NCBI GenBank assembly: GCA_025354965.1
Contig: JANXLW010000214.1
Span: 1-11,150 of the forward strand
DNA: 11,150 nt
DNA from: Betaproteobacteria bacterium
GTDB taxonomy: Bacteria > Pseudomonadota > Gammaproteobacteria > Burkholderiales > Burkholderiaceae_C
Reading direction: 5' to 3'
The stretch's first letter is position 1. Each line of letters begins with the position of its first letter. Below, piece by piece: positions 1 through 7,207 of the stretch. The position numbers and the translations under genes were made by a program. A model generated the notes under the pieces. The model searched no databases, had not been told where the DNA came from, and saw only the letters and a list, made by a program, of their open reading frames with translations.

Positions 1-212
1 TCGGGTTCTATGCGGACAAAGATACTTCGAAAATCGTTCCATTGCGCGAGAGTGCATTGTACACCAACGATCTGCTGGGTTTGAAAGCCATGGATGAGCA
101 ATCACGAGTGAAATTCCTTGAATCGGACACTGATCATTTGCAGTTTACGGATCAATGGTTTATCGATAATATTATACCTTTTCTTCATCACGTAGCCGCT
201 CGAACCGGATGA
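1..212 (+). CDS. Palmitoyl-protein thioesterase (PPT1)-like hydrolase, C-terminal fragment
   Basis: This is the 3' end of a gene cut by the left edge. The first complete codon is at base 3 and 69 residues are readable before the TGA at 210-212. The fragment runs GFYADKD, then IVPLRES, LYTNDLLGLKAMD, a DHLQF block and WF..NIIPFL. As I remember human PPT1, its C-terminus has the same blocks in the same order and spacing (GFY, IPLQE, LYTQDRLGLKEMD, DHLQL, WF..HIIPFL). The His of DHLQF (codon 135-137) aligns with the catalytic His of PPT1. The Ser and Asp of the triad, and any signal peptide, lie outside the window. PPT1 is an alpha/beta-hydrolase that removes thioester-linked fatty acyl groups. 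In this bacterium the substrate is unknown and an ester is as likely as a thioester. It ends 10 bases before the permease start, so it is probably in the same operon. GC is about 44%, well below the genes further right. The family call is firm; the function is inferred. Confidence 0.8.
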   Translation, partial: GFYADKDTSKIVPLRESALYTNDLLGLKAMDEQSRVKFLESDTDHLQFTDQWFIDNIIPFLHHVAARTG

Positions 213-222
213 AGGACAGCAA

Positions 223-1113
223 ATGAGCCACGCAACCGCACATCAAAGTGGGCAGCGGCCATTTCGCCTGATGCCGGCGCGCGTGGGGGTTTACGCTTTT
301 TTGCTTTCGGCCGCGCTTTTTTTCCTGCTGCCGCTGTACATCATGCTGGTGACTTCGTTCAAAACCATGGACGAAATTCGGTTGGGCAATATTTTTGCAC
401 TGCCGATTCAAGTCACCGTCGAGCCCTGGGTCACAGCCTGGACATCAGCCTGTACCGGGGTCTCGTGCGACGGTATTCGCGGCGGCTTCATGAACTCGGT
501 CTTCATCGTGATTCCCAGCACCTTGTTTCCGATACTGTTGGGCGCACTCAACGGCTACGCCTTGTCATTCTGGCGGCCGCGCGGGTCGAACTTGTTGTTC
601 GGCATTTTGATGATGGGCGCCTTCATTCCGGCGCAGGTCATGATGTTCCCGCTGGTGCGCATCCTGGCGACGCTGGGCCTGTTCAGCTCGCTTCCCGGCA
701 TCGTTCTGATTCACATTATTTTCAGCATGCCGGTGATGACGCTGCTGTTTCGCAACTACTACCTGTCGATTCCACAGGAACTGTTCAAGGCAGCGCGCAT
801 TGATGGTGGCGGGTTTCTGCGGATCTTTCTGCAACTGATGTTGCCGATGTCAACACCGATCATCATCGTAGCGGCCATCATGCAGATCACGGGCGTCTGG
901 AACGACTACATTCTGGGCCTGGTGTTTGCGGGCCGGGACAACTTGCCGATGACGGTACAACTCAACAATGTGATCAACACGACGACCGGAACGCGGCTCT
1001 ACAACGTCAATATGGCAGCCACGATACTGACATCGCTGGTGCCGCTCACTGTCTATTTTGTTTCAGGACGCTGGTTTGTGCGGGGCATCGCCGCCGGTGC
1101 GGTAAAGGGGTAA
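223..1113 (+). CDS. Sugar ABC transporter permease, GtsC/MalG type
   Basis: This 296-residue protein is an inner-membrane subunit of a carbohydrate ABC importer (MalG-like, CUT1 family). The cytoplasmic N-terminus is followed by a first membrane segment at about 21-43. Further hydrophobic segments lie near 92-114, 124-145, 158-178, 211-232 and 265-283, giving the usual six. The EAA loop that docks on the ATPase is at about 186-208 (ELFKAARIDGGGF...LP). The C-terminus, with NTTTGTRLYNV and ending FVRGIAAGAVKG, resembles GtsC of the Pseudomonas glucose/mannose transporter as I recall it. The chosen ATG is preceded by a modest purine-rich site (AAGGACAG). The stop lies 3 bases before the ATPase start, so the two are co-translated. 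The partner permease (GtsB/MalF type) is not in the window. The exact sugar cannot be read from sequence. Glucose or a small beta-glucoside is plausible given the GH30 gene downstream. Confidence 0.92.
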   Translation: MSHATAHQSGQRPFRLMPARVGVYAFLLSAALFFLLPLYIMLVTSFKTMDEIRLGNIFALPIQVTVEPWVTAWTSACTGVSCDGIRGGFMNSVFIVIPSTLFPILLGALNGYALSFWRPRGSNLLFGILMMGAFIPAQVMMFPLVRILATLGLFSSLPGIVLIHIIFSMPVMTLLFRNYYLSIPQELFKAARIDGGGFLRIFLQLMLPMSTPIIIVAAIMQITGVWNDYILGLVFAGRDNLPMTVQLNNVINTTTGTRLYNVNMAATILTSLVPLTVYFVSGRWFVRGIAAGAVKG

Positions 1114-1116
1114 TCG

Positions 1117-2190
1117 ATGGCCAGCGTCAGCATTCACAATCTTTGCATCCGCTTCGGTGAAACCGAAGTCATCAAGAATCTCAGCCTCGACGTCGTGGAG
1201 AGCGAGTTCCTGGTGCTCCTGGGCCCCTCCGGTTGCGGCAAGTCCACCTTGTTGCACAGCATTGCCGGCTTGATTGACGTCGTCGACGGGCGTATCGAGA
1301 TTGGTGGTGTGGACATGACCTGGGCCGACCCGACCGATCGCAATATCGGCATGGTTTTTCAATCCTATGCGCTGTACCCGACCATGACGGTGGAGCGCAA
1401 TATGTCATTTGGTCTGCGCATCAACGGCACCCCCAAGGCAGAAATTGAACGGCGTGTGAAGCGCGCCGCTGAGATGCTGCATCTGGAACCGCTGCTCAGT
1501 CGCAAACCATCGCAGTTGTCGGGCGGGCAGCGCCAGCGCGTTGCCATTGGCCGGGCGCTGGTGCGCGAAGCGGGGGTTTTTCTGTTCGATGAACCGCTGT
1601 CCAATCTGGACGCCAAACTGCGCGCGGAACTTCGACGCGAGCTCAAGCTGCTGCACAAGACCTTGCGTTCGACCATGATTTACGTGACGCACGACCAGGT
1701 CGAAGCGATGACTCTGGCGACGCGCATTGTCGTGATGTACGCTGGCAAGATCCAGCAGATCGGAGTGCCAGGGGAAGTCTATGAAAAACCGGAGAACCTG
1801 TTTGTGGCCGGTTTTCTTGGCGCGCCGGGGATGAATTTTCTGCCGGGCGGAATCAAACTCGCGGCGGATTCCATCGTGTTTGAGTCTGACAAGCTGACGC
1901 TGGACGTCACGCCCTACCCTTTCAGGGCGCGGCCGTCCGGCACGCAAGAGGTCATGCTGGGGATTCGCCCGGAGAATTTGCGGATTCATGCCGACGGGGA
2001 GCTGCAAGCCACCATCTCGCTGATCGAGCCGATGGGCAATCATCACGTGGTGTGGCTGGACTTTGGCGGCAGTCTGCTGTCTTGCGTGGTATCAGGTGCG
2101 TTACCGTTTTGCGTCGACGAGCCGGTTCGTTTTACGATTGACGTTGCTCGAATTTCTCTATTTGAGCGGGCCTCCGAACAGCGCTTGTAA
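1117..2190 (+). CDS. Sugar ABC transporter ATP-binding protein, MalK/UgpC/GtsD type
   Basis: This 357-residue protein is the nucleotide-binding subunit that powers sugar import with the preceding permease. Walker A GPSGCGKST is at 36-44, the Q-loop Gln at 82, the signature LSGGQ at 134-138, Walker B FLFDEP at 155-160, the D-loop NLD at 163-165 and the H-loop His at 192. After about residue 235 comes the C-terminal TOBE/MalK-type regulatory domain with the typical LGIRPENL block at 281-288. Length and domain order are normal for MalK/UgpC/MsmK proteins. The start ATG has a good ribosome site (AAAGGGG) 6 bases upstream, overlapping the end of the permease gene. All catalytic motifs look intact. 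These ATPases often serve several permeases, so it may also energise other sugar importers. The GtsD assignment rests mainly on the neighbouring GtsC-like permease. Confidence 0.95.
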   Translation: MASVSIHNLCIRFGETEVIKNLSLDVVESEFLVLLGPSGCGKSTLLHSIAGLIDVVDGRIEIGGVDMTWADPTDRNIGMVFQSYALYPTMTVERNMSFGLRINGTPKAEIERRVKRAAEMLHLEPLLSRKPSQLSGGQRQRVAIGRALVREAGVFLFDEPLSNLDAKLRAELRRELKLLHKTLRSTMIYVTHDQVEAMTLATRIVVMYAGKIQQIGVPGEVYEKPENLFVAGFLGAPGMNFLPGGIKLAADSIVFESDKLTLDVTPYPFRARPSGTQEVMLGIRPENLRIHADGELQATISLIEPMGNHHVVWLDFGGSLLSCVVSGALPFCVDEPVRFTIDVARISLFERASEQRL

Positions 2191-2225
2191 GACGTGCAAA
2201 CTTGTTATTTTTTTAGGAGATTTTC

Positions 2226-3734
2226 ATGGCCGTAGCTCCCGTGAAAGATATCGTGATTGTGGGTGGGGGCACCGCTGGCTGGATGGCCGCCGCCGCTTTT
2301 TCCAAAATTGCCGGAAAGCAGTACCGGATTCGTTTGGTCGAGTCGGATGAGATTGCCACTATCGGTGTCGGGGAAGCCACCATTCCGATGGTGAAAGTTT
2401 TCAATGCCTTTCTGGAAATTGATGAAGACGAGTTTCTTCGCAAGACGCAAGGAACCTTTAAATTGGGCATCGAGTTCGTTAACTGGGGAAAAATTGGCGA
2501 CTCATATATGCACGGTTTTGGCGAGATTGGTCATGATCTTGGATCCGTCAGCTGCCACCAGTACTGGCTCAAGATGCGCCAGGCCGGAGAGGCGCCGGAT
2601 CTGAGTTATTACTCGATCAACTCGATGGCGCCTAAGTCGGCCAAGTTCGTGCGCAGCATTGCCGATATGACGGGTTCACCGCTGGGTCAAATCGCCAACG
2701 CGTTTCATTTTGATGCTGGTTTGTATGCCAAATTCCTGCGCGGCTATGCCGAGGTACGCGGTGTTGTGCGAACCGAGGGCCGGATTGTTGATACCCTTCT
2801 TCGAGAATCGGATGGCTTCATTGAATCAGTGGTGCTTGCCAGCGGCGAAAAAATCAGTGGTGACTTTTTCATTGATTGTTCAGGCATCCGCGCACTGTTG
2901 ATCGGGCAGGCCCTGAAACGGGACTACGAAGACTGGTCGCATTGGCTGCCCTGTGACCGCGCCATTGCCATACCTTGCGAGTCGGTCAGCCCCCTGCAAC
3001 CATATACCCGGTCCACTGCGCACTCGGCGGGCTGGCAATGGCGCATCCCTTTGCAGCATCGCATTGGCAACGGTCACGTCTATTCCAGTCGCTTCATGAG
3101 TCAGGATGAGGCGACGTCTATCCTGTTGAACAACCTGGAGGGCAAGCAACTCGCAGAGCCGCGCTACATTCCCTTTGTGCCGGGCCGCCGCCAGCAGACC
3201 TGGCACAAGAACTGTGTTGCAGTGGGTTTGTCCAGCGGCTTTTTTGAACCGATCGAATCGACCAACATCCATCTGATCCAGACTGCCATCGCGCGCGTCA
3301 TCAACCTGTTCCCCAACTCGGGCTTTCATCAGGCAGATATTGACGAATACAACAAACAAACGCAATTTGAGTACGAACGCATTCGCGACTTCATCATCCT
3401 GCATTACAAGGCCACACAGCGTGACGATTCGCCGTTTTGGAACCACTGCCGGAACATGGAAATCCCAGCCACCTTGCAACACAAAATGGACTTGTTCCGC
3501 AGCAACGGCCGGGTTTACCGCGAAGGTGCCGAACTGTTTGCCGAAGTGAGTTGGGTGCAGGTGATGTACGGTCAGGGCATTCGACCCCAGAGCTATCACC
3601 CCCTGGTGGACGTGCGTTCCAAGGATGAAATCACCGCCTTTTTGGGTGATATCCAGACGGTCATCAGAAAGTGCGTTGACGTGATGCCAACGCATGAGGA
3701 ATATATTGCCAAGCATTGCGCAGCAAACATCTGA
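2226..3734 (+). CDS. Flavin-dependent halogenase family protein (tryptophan halogenase type)
   Basis: This 502-residue flavoprotein is of the PrnA/RebH family, which uses FADH2, oxygen and halide to make a chlorinating or brominating species. The FAD-binding motif VGGGTAGW is at 12-19. Lys79, in the TFKLGIEFVNW block, sits where the catalytic lysine of PrnA/RebH sits. The halogenase signature WxWxIP is present at 270-275 (WQWRIP). EPIEST at 341-346 matches the block holding the second active-site Glu (Glu344 here). The key residues are therefore intact, so true halogenation is possible. The start is firm: AGGAG at 2215-2219 precedes the ATG. No flavin reductase partner and no secondary-metabolite gene is visible. 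The gene lies between a sugar transporter ATPase and a GH30 glycosidase, 9 bases before the latter. Related family members occur in carbohydrate-utilisation loci of Xanthomonas, Caulobacter and Shewanella type bacteria. The substrate is unknown; indole-like compounds are known for some relatives. The 5' part is noticeably AT-richer than the genes further right. Confidence 0.9.
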   Translation: MAVAPVKDIVIVGGGTAGWMAAAAFSKIAGKQYRIRLVESDEIATIGVGEATIPMVKVFNAFLEIDEDEFLRKTQGTFKLGIEFVNWGKIGDSYMHGFGEIGHDLGSVSCHQYWLKMRQAGEAPDLSYYSINSMAPKSAKFVRSIADMTGSPLGQIANAFHFDAGLYAKFLRGYAEVRGVVRTEGRIVDTLLRESDGFIESVVLASGEKISGDFFIDCSGIRALLIGQALKRDYEDWSHWLPCDRAIAIPCESVSPLQPYTRSTAHSAGWQWRIPLQHRIGNGHVYSSRFMSQDEATSILLNNLEGKQLAEPRYIPFVPGRRQQTWHKNCVAVGLSSGFFEPIESTNIHLIQTAIARVINLFPNSGFHQADIDEYNKQTQFEYERIRDFIILHYKATQRDDSPFWNHCRNMEIPATLQHKMDLFRSNGRVYREGAELFAEVSWVQVMYGQGIRPQSYHPLVDVRSKDEITAFLGDIQTVIRKCVDVMPTHEEYIAKHCAANI

Positions 3735-3743
3735 CAGCAAATC

Positions 3744-5195
3744 ATGTGTGAAATTCGGGTAACGATGATGATGGTCATGCGCTGGCTTTCAGTAGGTGTT
3801 ATGTTGACCCTGGCGCTGGATGGTACAGCTGCAATGCCGGTCAATGGCGCGGTACAGACTTGGGTGACTTTGACAGACAAAAGCAAGCTGCTGGCCGAGC
3901 AGGACGGCATTGCCTTTGGCAACAAGGCGCCATTGCCGCTCAACATCGAGGTCGATGCCGGCAAGCGCTACCAGGAGATGGTCGGCTTTGGCGCCAACAT
4001 CACGGACGCGTCGGCCTGGTTGATCCAGCACCGGATGAGCGCGTCGCAACGCGAGGCCCTGCTGCAGGAATTGTTTGGCAAGGCGCCGGGACTCGGGTTC
4101 AGCTTTACGCGCTTGACTATTGGGGCCTCTGATTTCTCCCTAAAGCACTACACGCTGGACGACGTGCCTGCCGGTCAAACCGACTACCCGTTGGCAAAGT
4201 TCTCGATTGACCCGATGCGCGCCGACGTGCTGCCGGTCCTGAAAAGGGCACTTGCCATCAACCCAAAATTGAAGGTCATGGCGTCGCCGTGGAGCGCACC
4301 GGCCTGGATGAAAAGCAACGACAACCTGGTCAAGGGCACGCTGCGGGTCGAGGCTTATCCAGCATTTGCCCGCTACCTTGAAAAGTTTGCCGATGCCCTC
4401 GCCCTGGAGGGTGTGCCACTGTTCGCGCTGAGCTTGCAAAACGAACCGCACTTTGAACCCAACGATTACCCTGGCATGCGGCTTGACCCGACTGCGCGTG
4501 CCAACCTGATAGGCGACCACGTTGGCCCCCTGTTGGCCACCCGGTCGCAACCTGTGCGCATTCTGGACTGGGACCACAACTGGGACGAACCCCAGTCGCC
4601 CTTGCAGGTGCTGGCCGATCCGAAGGCGCGCGCCTACGTGGCCGGTGTGGCCTGGCATTGCTACCTGGGTGATGCAAGCGCACAGACCCAGGTGCACGAT
4701 GCCTACCCCGACAAGGAGACCTACTTCACCGAATGTTCCGGCGGCGAAGGCAATGCGCTGTGGCCGCAAACCCTGCCGTGGAACATGCACAATTTGATCA
4801 TCGGAGCCACCCGAGGCTGGGCCAAAAGCGTGCTGATGTGGAACCTGGCGCTGGACGAAAACTACGGCCCGCATGTTGGCGGGTGTGGCGACTGCCGTGG
4901 CGTCGTGATCATCAATTCCAAAACCGGCGAGGTGACGCGCAACCTCGATTACTACGCACTGGCGCATGCCAGCCGCTTTGTCCGACAGGGCGCGCACCGC
5001 ATTGAGTCATCGACCGGCGTCGACCGCATCGAGAGCGTCGCGTTCCAGAACGCCGATGACAACTCCATCGCGTTGATTGTGCTCAATTCGGCGGCCGACT
5101 CGCGCCGCTTCTCGGTGAGTTTTGGCGGCCAGAGCTTTGAGCACACCCTGCCGGGTACCGGCGTCGCCACCTTTGTCTGGAACGCGTCACCCTGA
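3744..5195 (+). CDS. GH30 family beta-glycosidase (glucosylceramidase / beta-1,6-glucanase-like), exported
   Basis: This 483-residue retaining glycoside hydrolase belongs to family GH30 (clan A). A hydrophobic signal peptide ends near residue 30 (LTLALDGTAA), so the enzyme is exported to the periplasm or beyond. GFGANITDA at 81-89 opens the TIM barrel. SLQNEP at 230-235 carries the acid/base Glu234 and YFTECSGG at 327-334 carries the nucleophile Glu330. The block WNLALDENYGP...GGCGDCRGVV at about 366-388 is typical of bacterial 'glucosylceramidase' GH30 proteins. A small beta-sandwich follows from about 405 to the end. GH30 enzymes act on beta-glucosides such as glucosylceramide and beta-1,6-glucan, and other subfamilies act on xylans. 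I cannot assign the subfamily, but it does not look like the GH30_8 glucuronoxylanases. The start is uncertain: ATGs at 3744, 3765, 3768, 3771 and 3777 are in frame and none has a strong ribosome site. It is the last gene of the operon and converges on the GH2 gene 14 bases away. Confidence 0.92.
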   Translation: MCEIRVTMMMVMRWLSVGVMLTLALDGTAAMPVNGAVQTWVTLTDKSKLLAEQDGIAFGNKAPLPLNIEVDAGKRYQEMVGFGANITDASAWLIQHRMSASQREALLQELFGKAPGLGFSFTRLTIGASDFSLKHYTLDDVPAGQTDYPLAKFSIDPMRADVLPVLKRALAINPKLKVMASPWSAPAWMKSNDNLVKGTLRVEAYPAFARYLEKFADALALEGVPLFALSLQNEPHFEPNDYPGMRLDPTARANLIGDHVGPLLATRSQPVRILDWDHNWDEPQSPLQVLADPKARAYVAGVAWHCYLGDASAQTQVHDAYPDKETYFTECSGGEGNALWPQTLPWNMHNLIIGATRGWAKSVLMWNLALDENYGPHVGGCGDCRGVVIINSKTGEVTRNLDYYALAHASRFVRQGAHRIESSTGVDRIESVAFQNADDNSIALIVLNSAADSRRFSVSFGGQSFEHTLPGTGVATFVWNASP

Positions 5196-5209
5196 CCGGG
5201 CGCAAGGGT

Positions 5210-7030
5210 CTACGGGTATTGAGTCGCCATCTTGTCGTAGAACGCCTGCAGCGTGAAGAACGCTTTTTTCTTGATGCCCCGGTTGGAGATCAGACCCTTG
5301 CGGTTCCAGCCGTCCTGAATGCCGGGCAGCACCCGTTTGGGGGAACGAAAATCGGCCAGTATCCAGGGGCTGAGGCCGCGGATATTGGGTATTTTTTCGA
5401 CCATCAACAGGGTTTGCTGGTACAGGTATTCCTGGTACTCCTCGCTCCAGCGCTCGTCGCGACTTCCGTGCAAACCTTGTAACGCATCGCCGCCAAATTC
5501 AGATATAAGCACCGGCTTGTTGAAGCGGATGTCCCACTTGGCTTTCGGCGCGTCTTCGGGTTTGCCGCCGTACCAGCCGATGTACTGGTTGAAGGCCACG
5601 ATGTCGAGCTGCTCACCGATTTTGTCGTCCAGCACCTGGGTTGAAGGGTCGCCTTCTTTTTCGTGTCGCTCCAATGCCGCGCTCAACAGTCGGGTGCTGT
5701 CCAGCGTTTTGCTGTGTTCAATCAACTAGAGCAGGAAAGCGTTGCGGGAGTCCGATGGTGGTGTCTCGTTGGCCATCGACCAGATGATGATGGCGGCACG
5801 GTTCCTGTCGCGTGTCATCGCCTCGCTGAGCTGCTGTTTGGCACTCTTCAAGGTGGCGGCACTGGCAAAGTCGACCGTCCAGTAAACCGGGATTTCTTCC
5901 CACACCAGCAAGCCCATCCTGTCGGCCAGGCGCAGCATGTGCTCGTTGTGCGGATAGTGGGCCAGGCGCACATAGTTGCAGCCCAGCTCCTTGGCCCAGG
6001 TCAGCGCCACCAGCGCATCGGCCTCGCTGTAGGCGCGGGCAGCGCGCTGGCTGTTTTCTTCATGGATGCTGATGCCACGCAGAAAGATCGATTTGCCGTT
6101 CAGCAGAATGTTCGGACCATCGGTGCTGATGGTGCGAAAGCCGATCTGATCGGGCAAACGTTGCAGCTTGCTTCGGACCAGAACTTCATACAGCTTGGGC
6201 GATTCGGGTGACCAGTAATTGATCTTTTCAACCCTGAATTCGAATGTTGCGTACCCCTTGCGGGTCGTGACGGGGTGCACCACACCGAGCTCCGGGATCT
6301 CGATGGACACCGTCTCACCGTCAGCGGCGCCGTCCAGTTGCACATAGCCGGCCAGCGTGTTTTTGTCATTCTTTTTCAGCTGGACCAGGTAGTCCCGGAT
6401 GAAGGTCGGAGGCTCTTCGATGAGGGTCACTTCGCGCGTGATGCCGCCGTAGTTCCACCAGTCGGTGTTGACCGTAGGAACGGCCTCCTTGAAGCGTTTG
6501 TTGTCGACCTTGACAACCAGGAAGTTGTCTTTCGGTTTGAGCAGCGCTGTGACCTCAAAATTGAAGGGCGTAAAGCCACCCTCGTGCGTACCCAGTTTGC
6601 GGCCGTTCAGGTAGACCTCTGCCTTGTAGTTGACGGCGCCAAAATGAACAAACAAGCGCTGGCTGGCGTCTTGTTTGAGGTAGTCAAAAGACCGCTTGAA
6701 CCACACGGTGCCCTCGTAGTACAGCAGGTTTTCCTTTTGCGAATTCCAGTCACCCGGAATGGCCAGGGTCGGTGACTTGTCAAAGTCGTACTCCACCAGT
6801 TCGGCCTTGTCGCGCGCGTGGTAGTTCATGAAGAAGGCCGAGTTGGACGGCACCGACTGCTGGTCGTAGGGCTCCATGCGGTAGTTGTAGTAGCCGGTCT
6901 CGTAGGGATCGACGATGTAATTCCAGCTGCCTGCCAGCGACGTGTTGTGCCGGTTGGGGACATTGGTCAACAGGTTTTGCGAGCAGGCCAGCGCCGGCAG
7001 CAGCAACAGGCCAAGAATCAGTTTCAACAT
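5210..7030 (-). pseudogene. GH2 family glycosidase interrupted by an in-frame amber codon
   Basis: Read through, this is a 606-codon exported GH2 enzyme (beta-glucuronidase/beta-galactosidase family). The ATG at 7028-7030 follows a good ribosome site (AAAGGAAC) and starts a signal peptide, MLKLILGLLLLPALAC; a lipoprotein cleavage at the Cys is possible but the lipobox is imperfect. The sugar-binding jelly roll covers about 30-205 (with NYGGITREV at 193-201), an Ig-like domain about 206-300, and the TIM barrel about 300-606 (with VRLAHYPHNEHM). WSMANE carries the acid/base Glu422 and ISEFGGD the nucleophile Glu511. A TAG at codon 435 (bases 5726-5728) lies between them, and the same frame continues with conserved sequence to the proper stop at 5210-5212. 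Neither fragment alone has both catalytic residues. A C-terminal NRKG (576-579) resembles the N-x-K carboxylate-binding motif of beta-glucuronidases, but this is only a hint of glucuronide specificity. It is either a recent pseudogene, a sequencing error, or a suppressed stop. Confidence 0.85.
5726..5728 (-). other. Premature amber (TAG) codon inside the GH2 gene
   Basis: On the minus strand the reading frame goes NAFLL, TAG, LIEHSKTLD with no shift of frame. The residues on both sides fit the GH2 helix that follows the catalytic NE motif. A one-base C to T change from CAG (Gln) would explain the stop, and other single-base origins are possible. No second lesion is seen in the 606-codon frame. 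Confidence 0.85.
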
Positions 7031-7207
7031 AAGTTCCTTTGTACTTCGTATGCCCTGATCACCCTGGCGCCATGCTGGAGAAGTTACGCTGCAGGTCTGC
7101 GACGCAAGGATTCCAATAAAGTTGGAAAGCATTCCATCTTACACTTGACGACCCTCTTGCGGCGGGCGTCTGGTGGGTATTGCGTTGCTATATTTCGGAG
7201 AAATGCC
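7031..7207. promoter_or_regulatory. Divergent promoter region between GH2 and esterase genes
   Basis: These 177 bases separate the start codons of two oppositely directed genes, so promoters for both directions are expected here. On the minus strand AAAGGAAC lies just upstream of the GH2 ATG. On the plus strand GGAG at 7197-7200 lies 7 bases before the TTG start of the esterase. A possible -35 element TTGACG is at 7145-7150, but I find no convincing -10 at the right distance, so no exact promoter is called. An inverted-repeat cluster in the middle is listed separately. I see no open reading frame or RNA gene in it. Confidence 0.5.
7111..7136. repeat. Inverted-repeat cluster TTCCAA / TTGGAA / TTCCA, possible operator
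   Basis: TTCCAA (7111-7116) and TTGGAA (7122-7127) form a perfect 6-base inverted repeat with a 5-base spacer. The second arm is used again with TTCCA at 7132-7136, because TGGAA and TTCCA are perfect complements across a 4-base spacer. Three alternating half-sites in 26 bases, roughly midway between two divergent sugar-enzyme genes, suggest a dimeric or multimeric repressor/activator site. The binding protein is not identified, and no regulator gene is in the window. Confidence 0.45.

Noticed and set aside
4140..4997. 285-codon open frame on the minus strand
   Set aside because: It is opposite the GH30 gene, whose catalytic motifs prove the plus-strand frame; no ribosome site or domain supports the antisense frame.
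5196..5209. Terminator between the converging GH30 and GH2 genes
   Set aside because: Only 14 bases separate the stops, and I see no stable stem or T run in either direction.
5210..5725. Separate 171-codon gene starting at TTG after the amber codon
   Set aside because: It continues the GH2 barrel in the same frame, has no ribosome site and lacks the acid/base residue, so it is the downstream part of the interrupted gene.
7031..7132. N-terminal extension of the GH2 open frame to an ATG at 7132
   Set aside because: The ATG at 7028-7030 has a good ribosome site and begins the signal peptide directly; the extra 34 residues would put it in the interior.
6818..7207. N-terminal extension of the esterase open frame
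   Set aside because: The extension overlaps the GH2 start and the divergent promoter region and has no protein-like features. The signal peptide and ribosome site place the start at the TTG at 7208.
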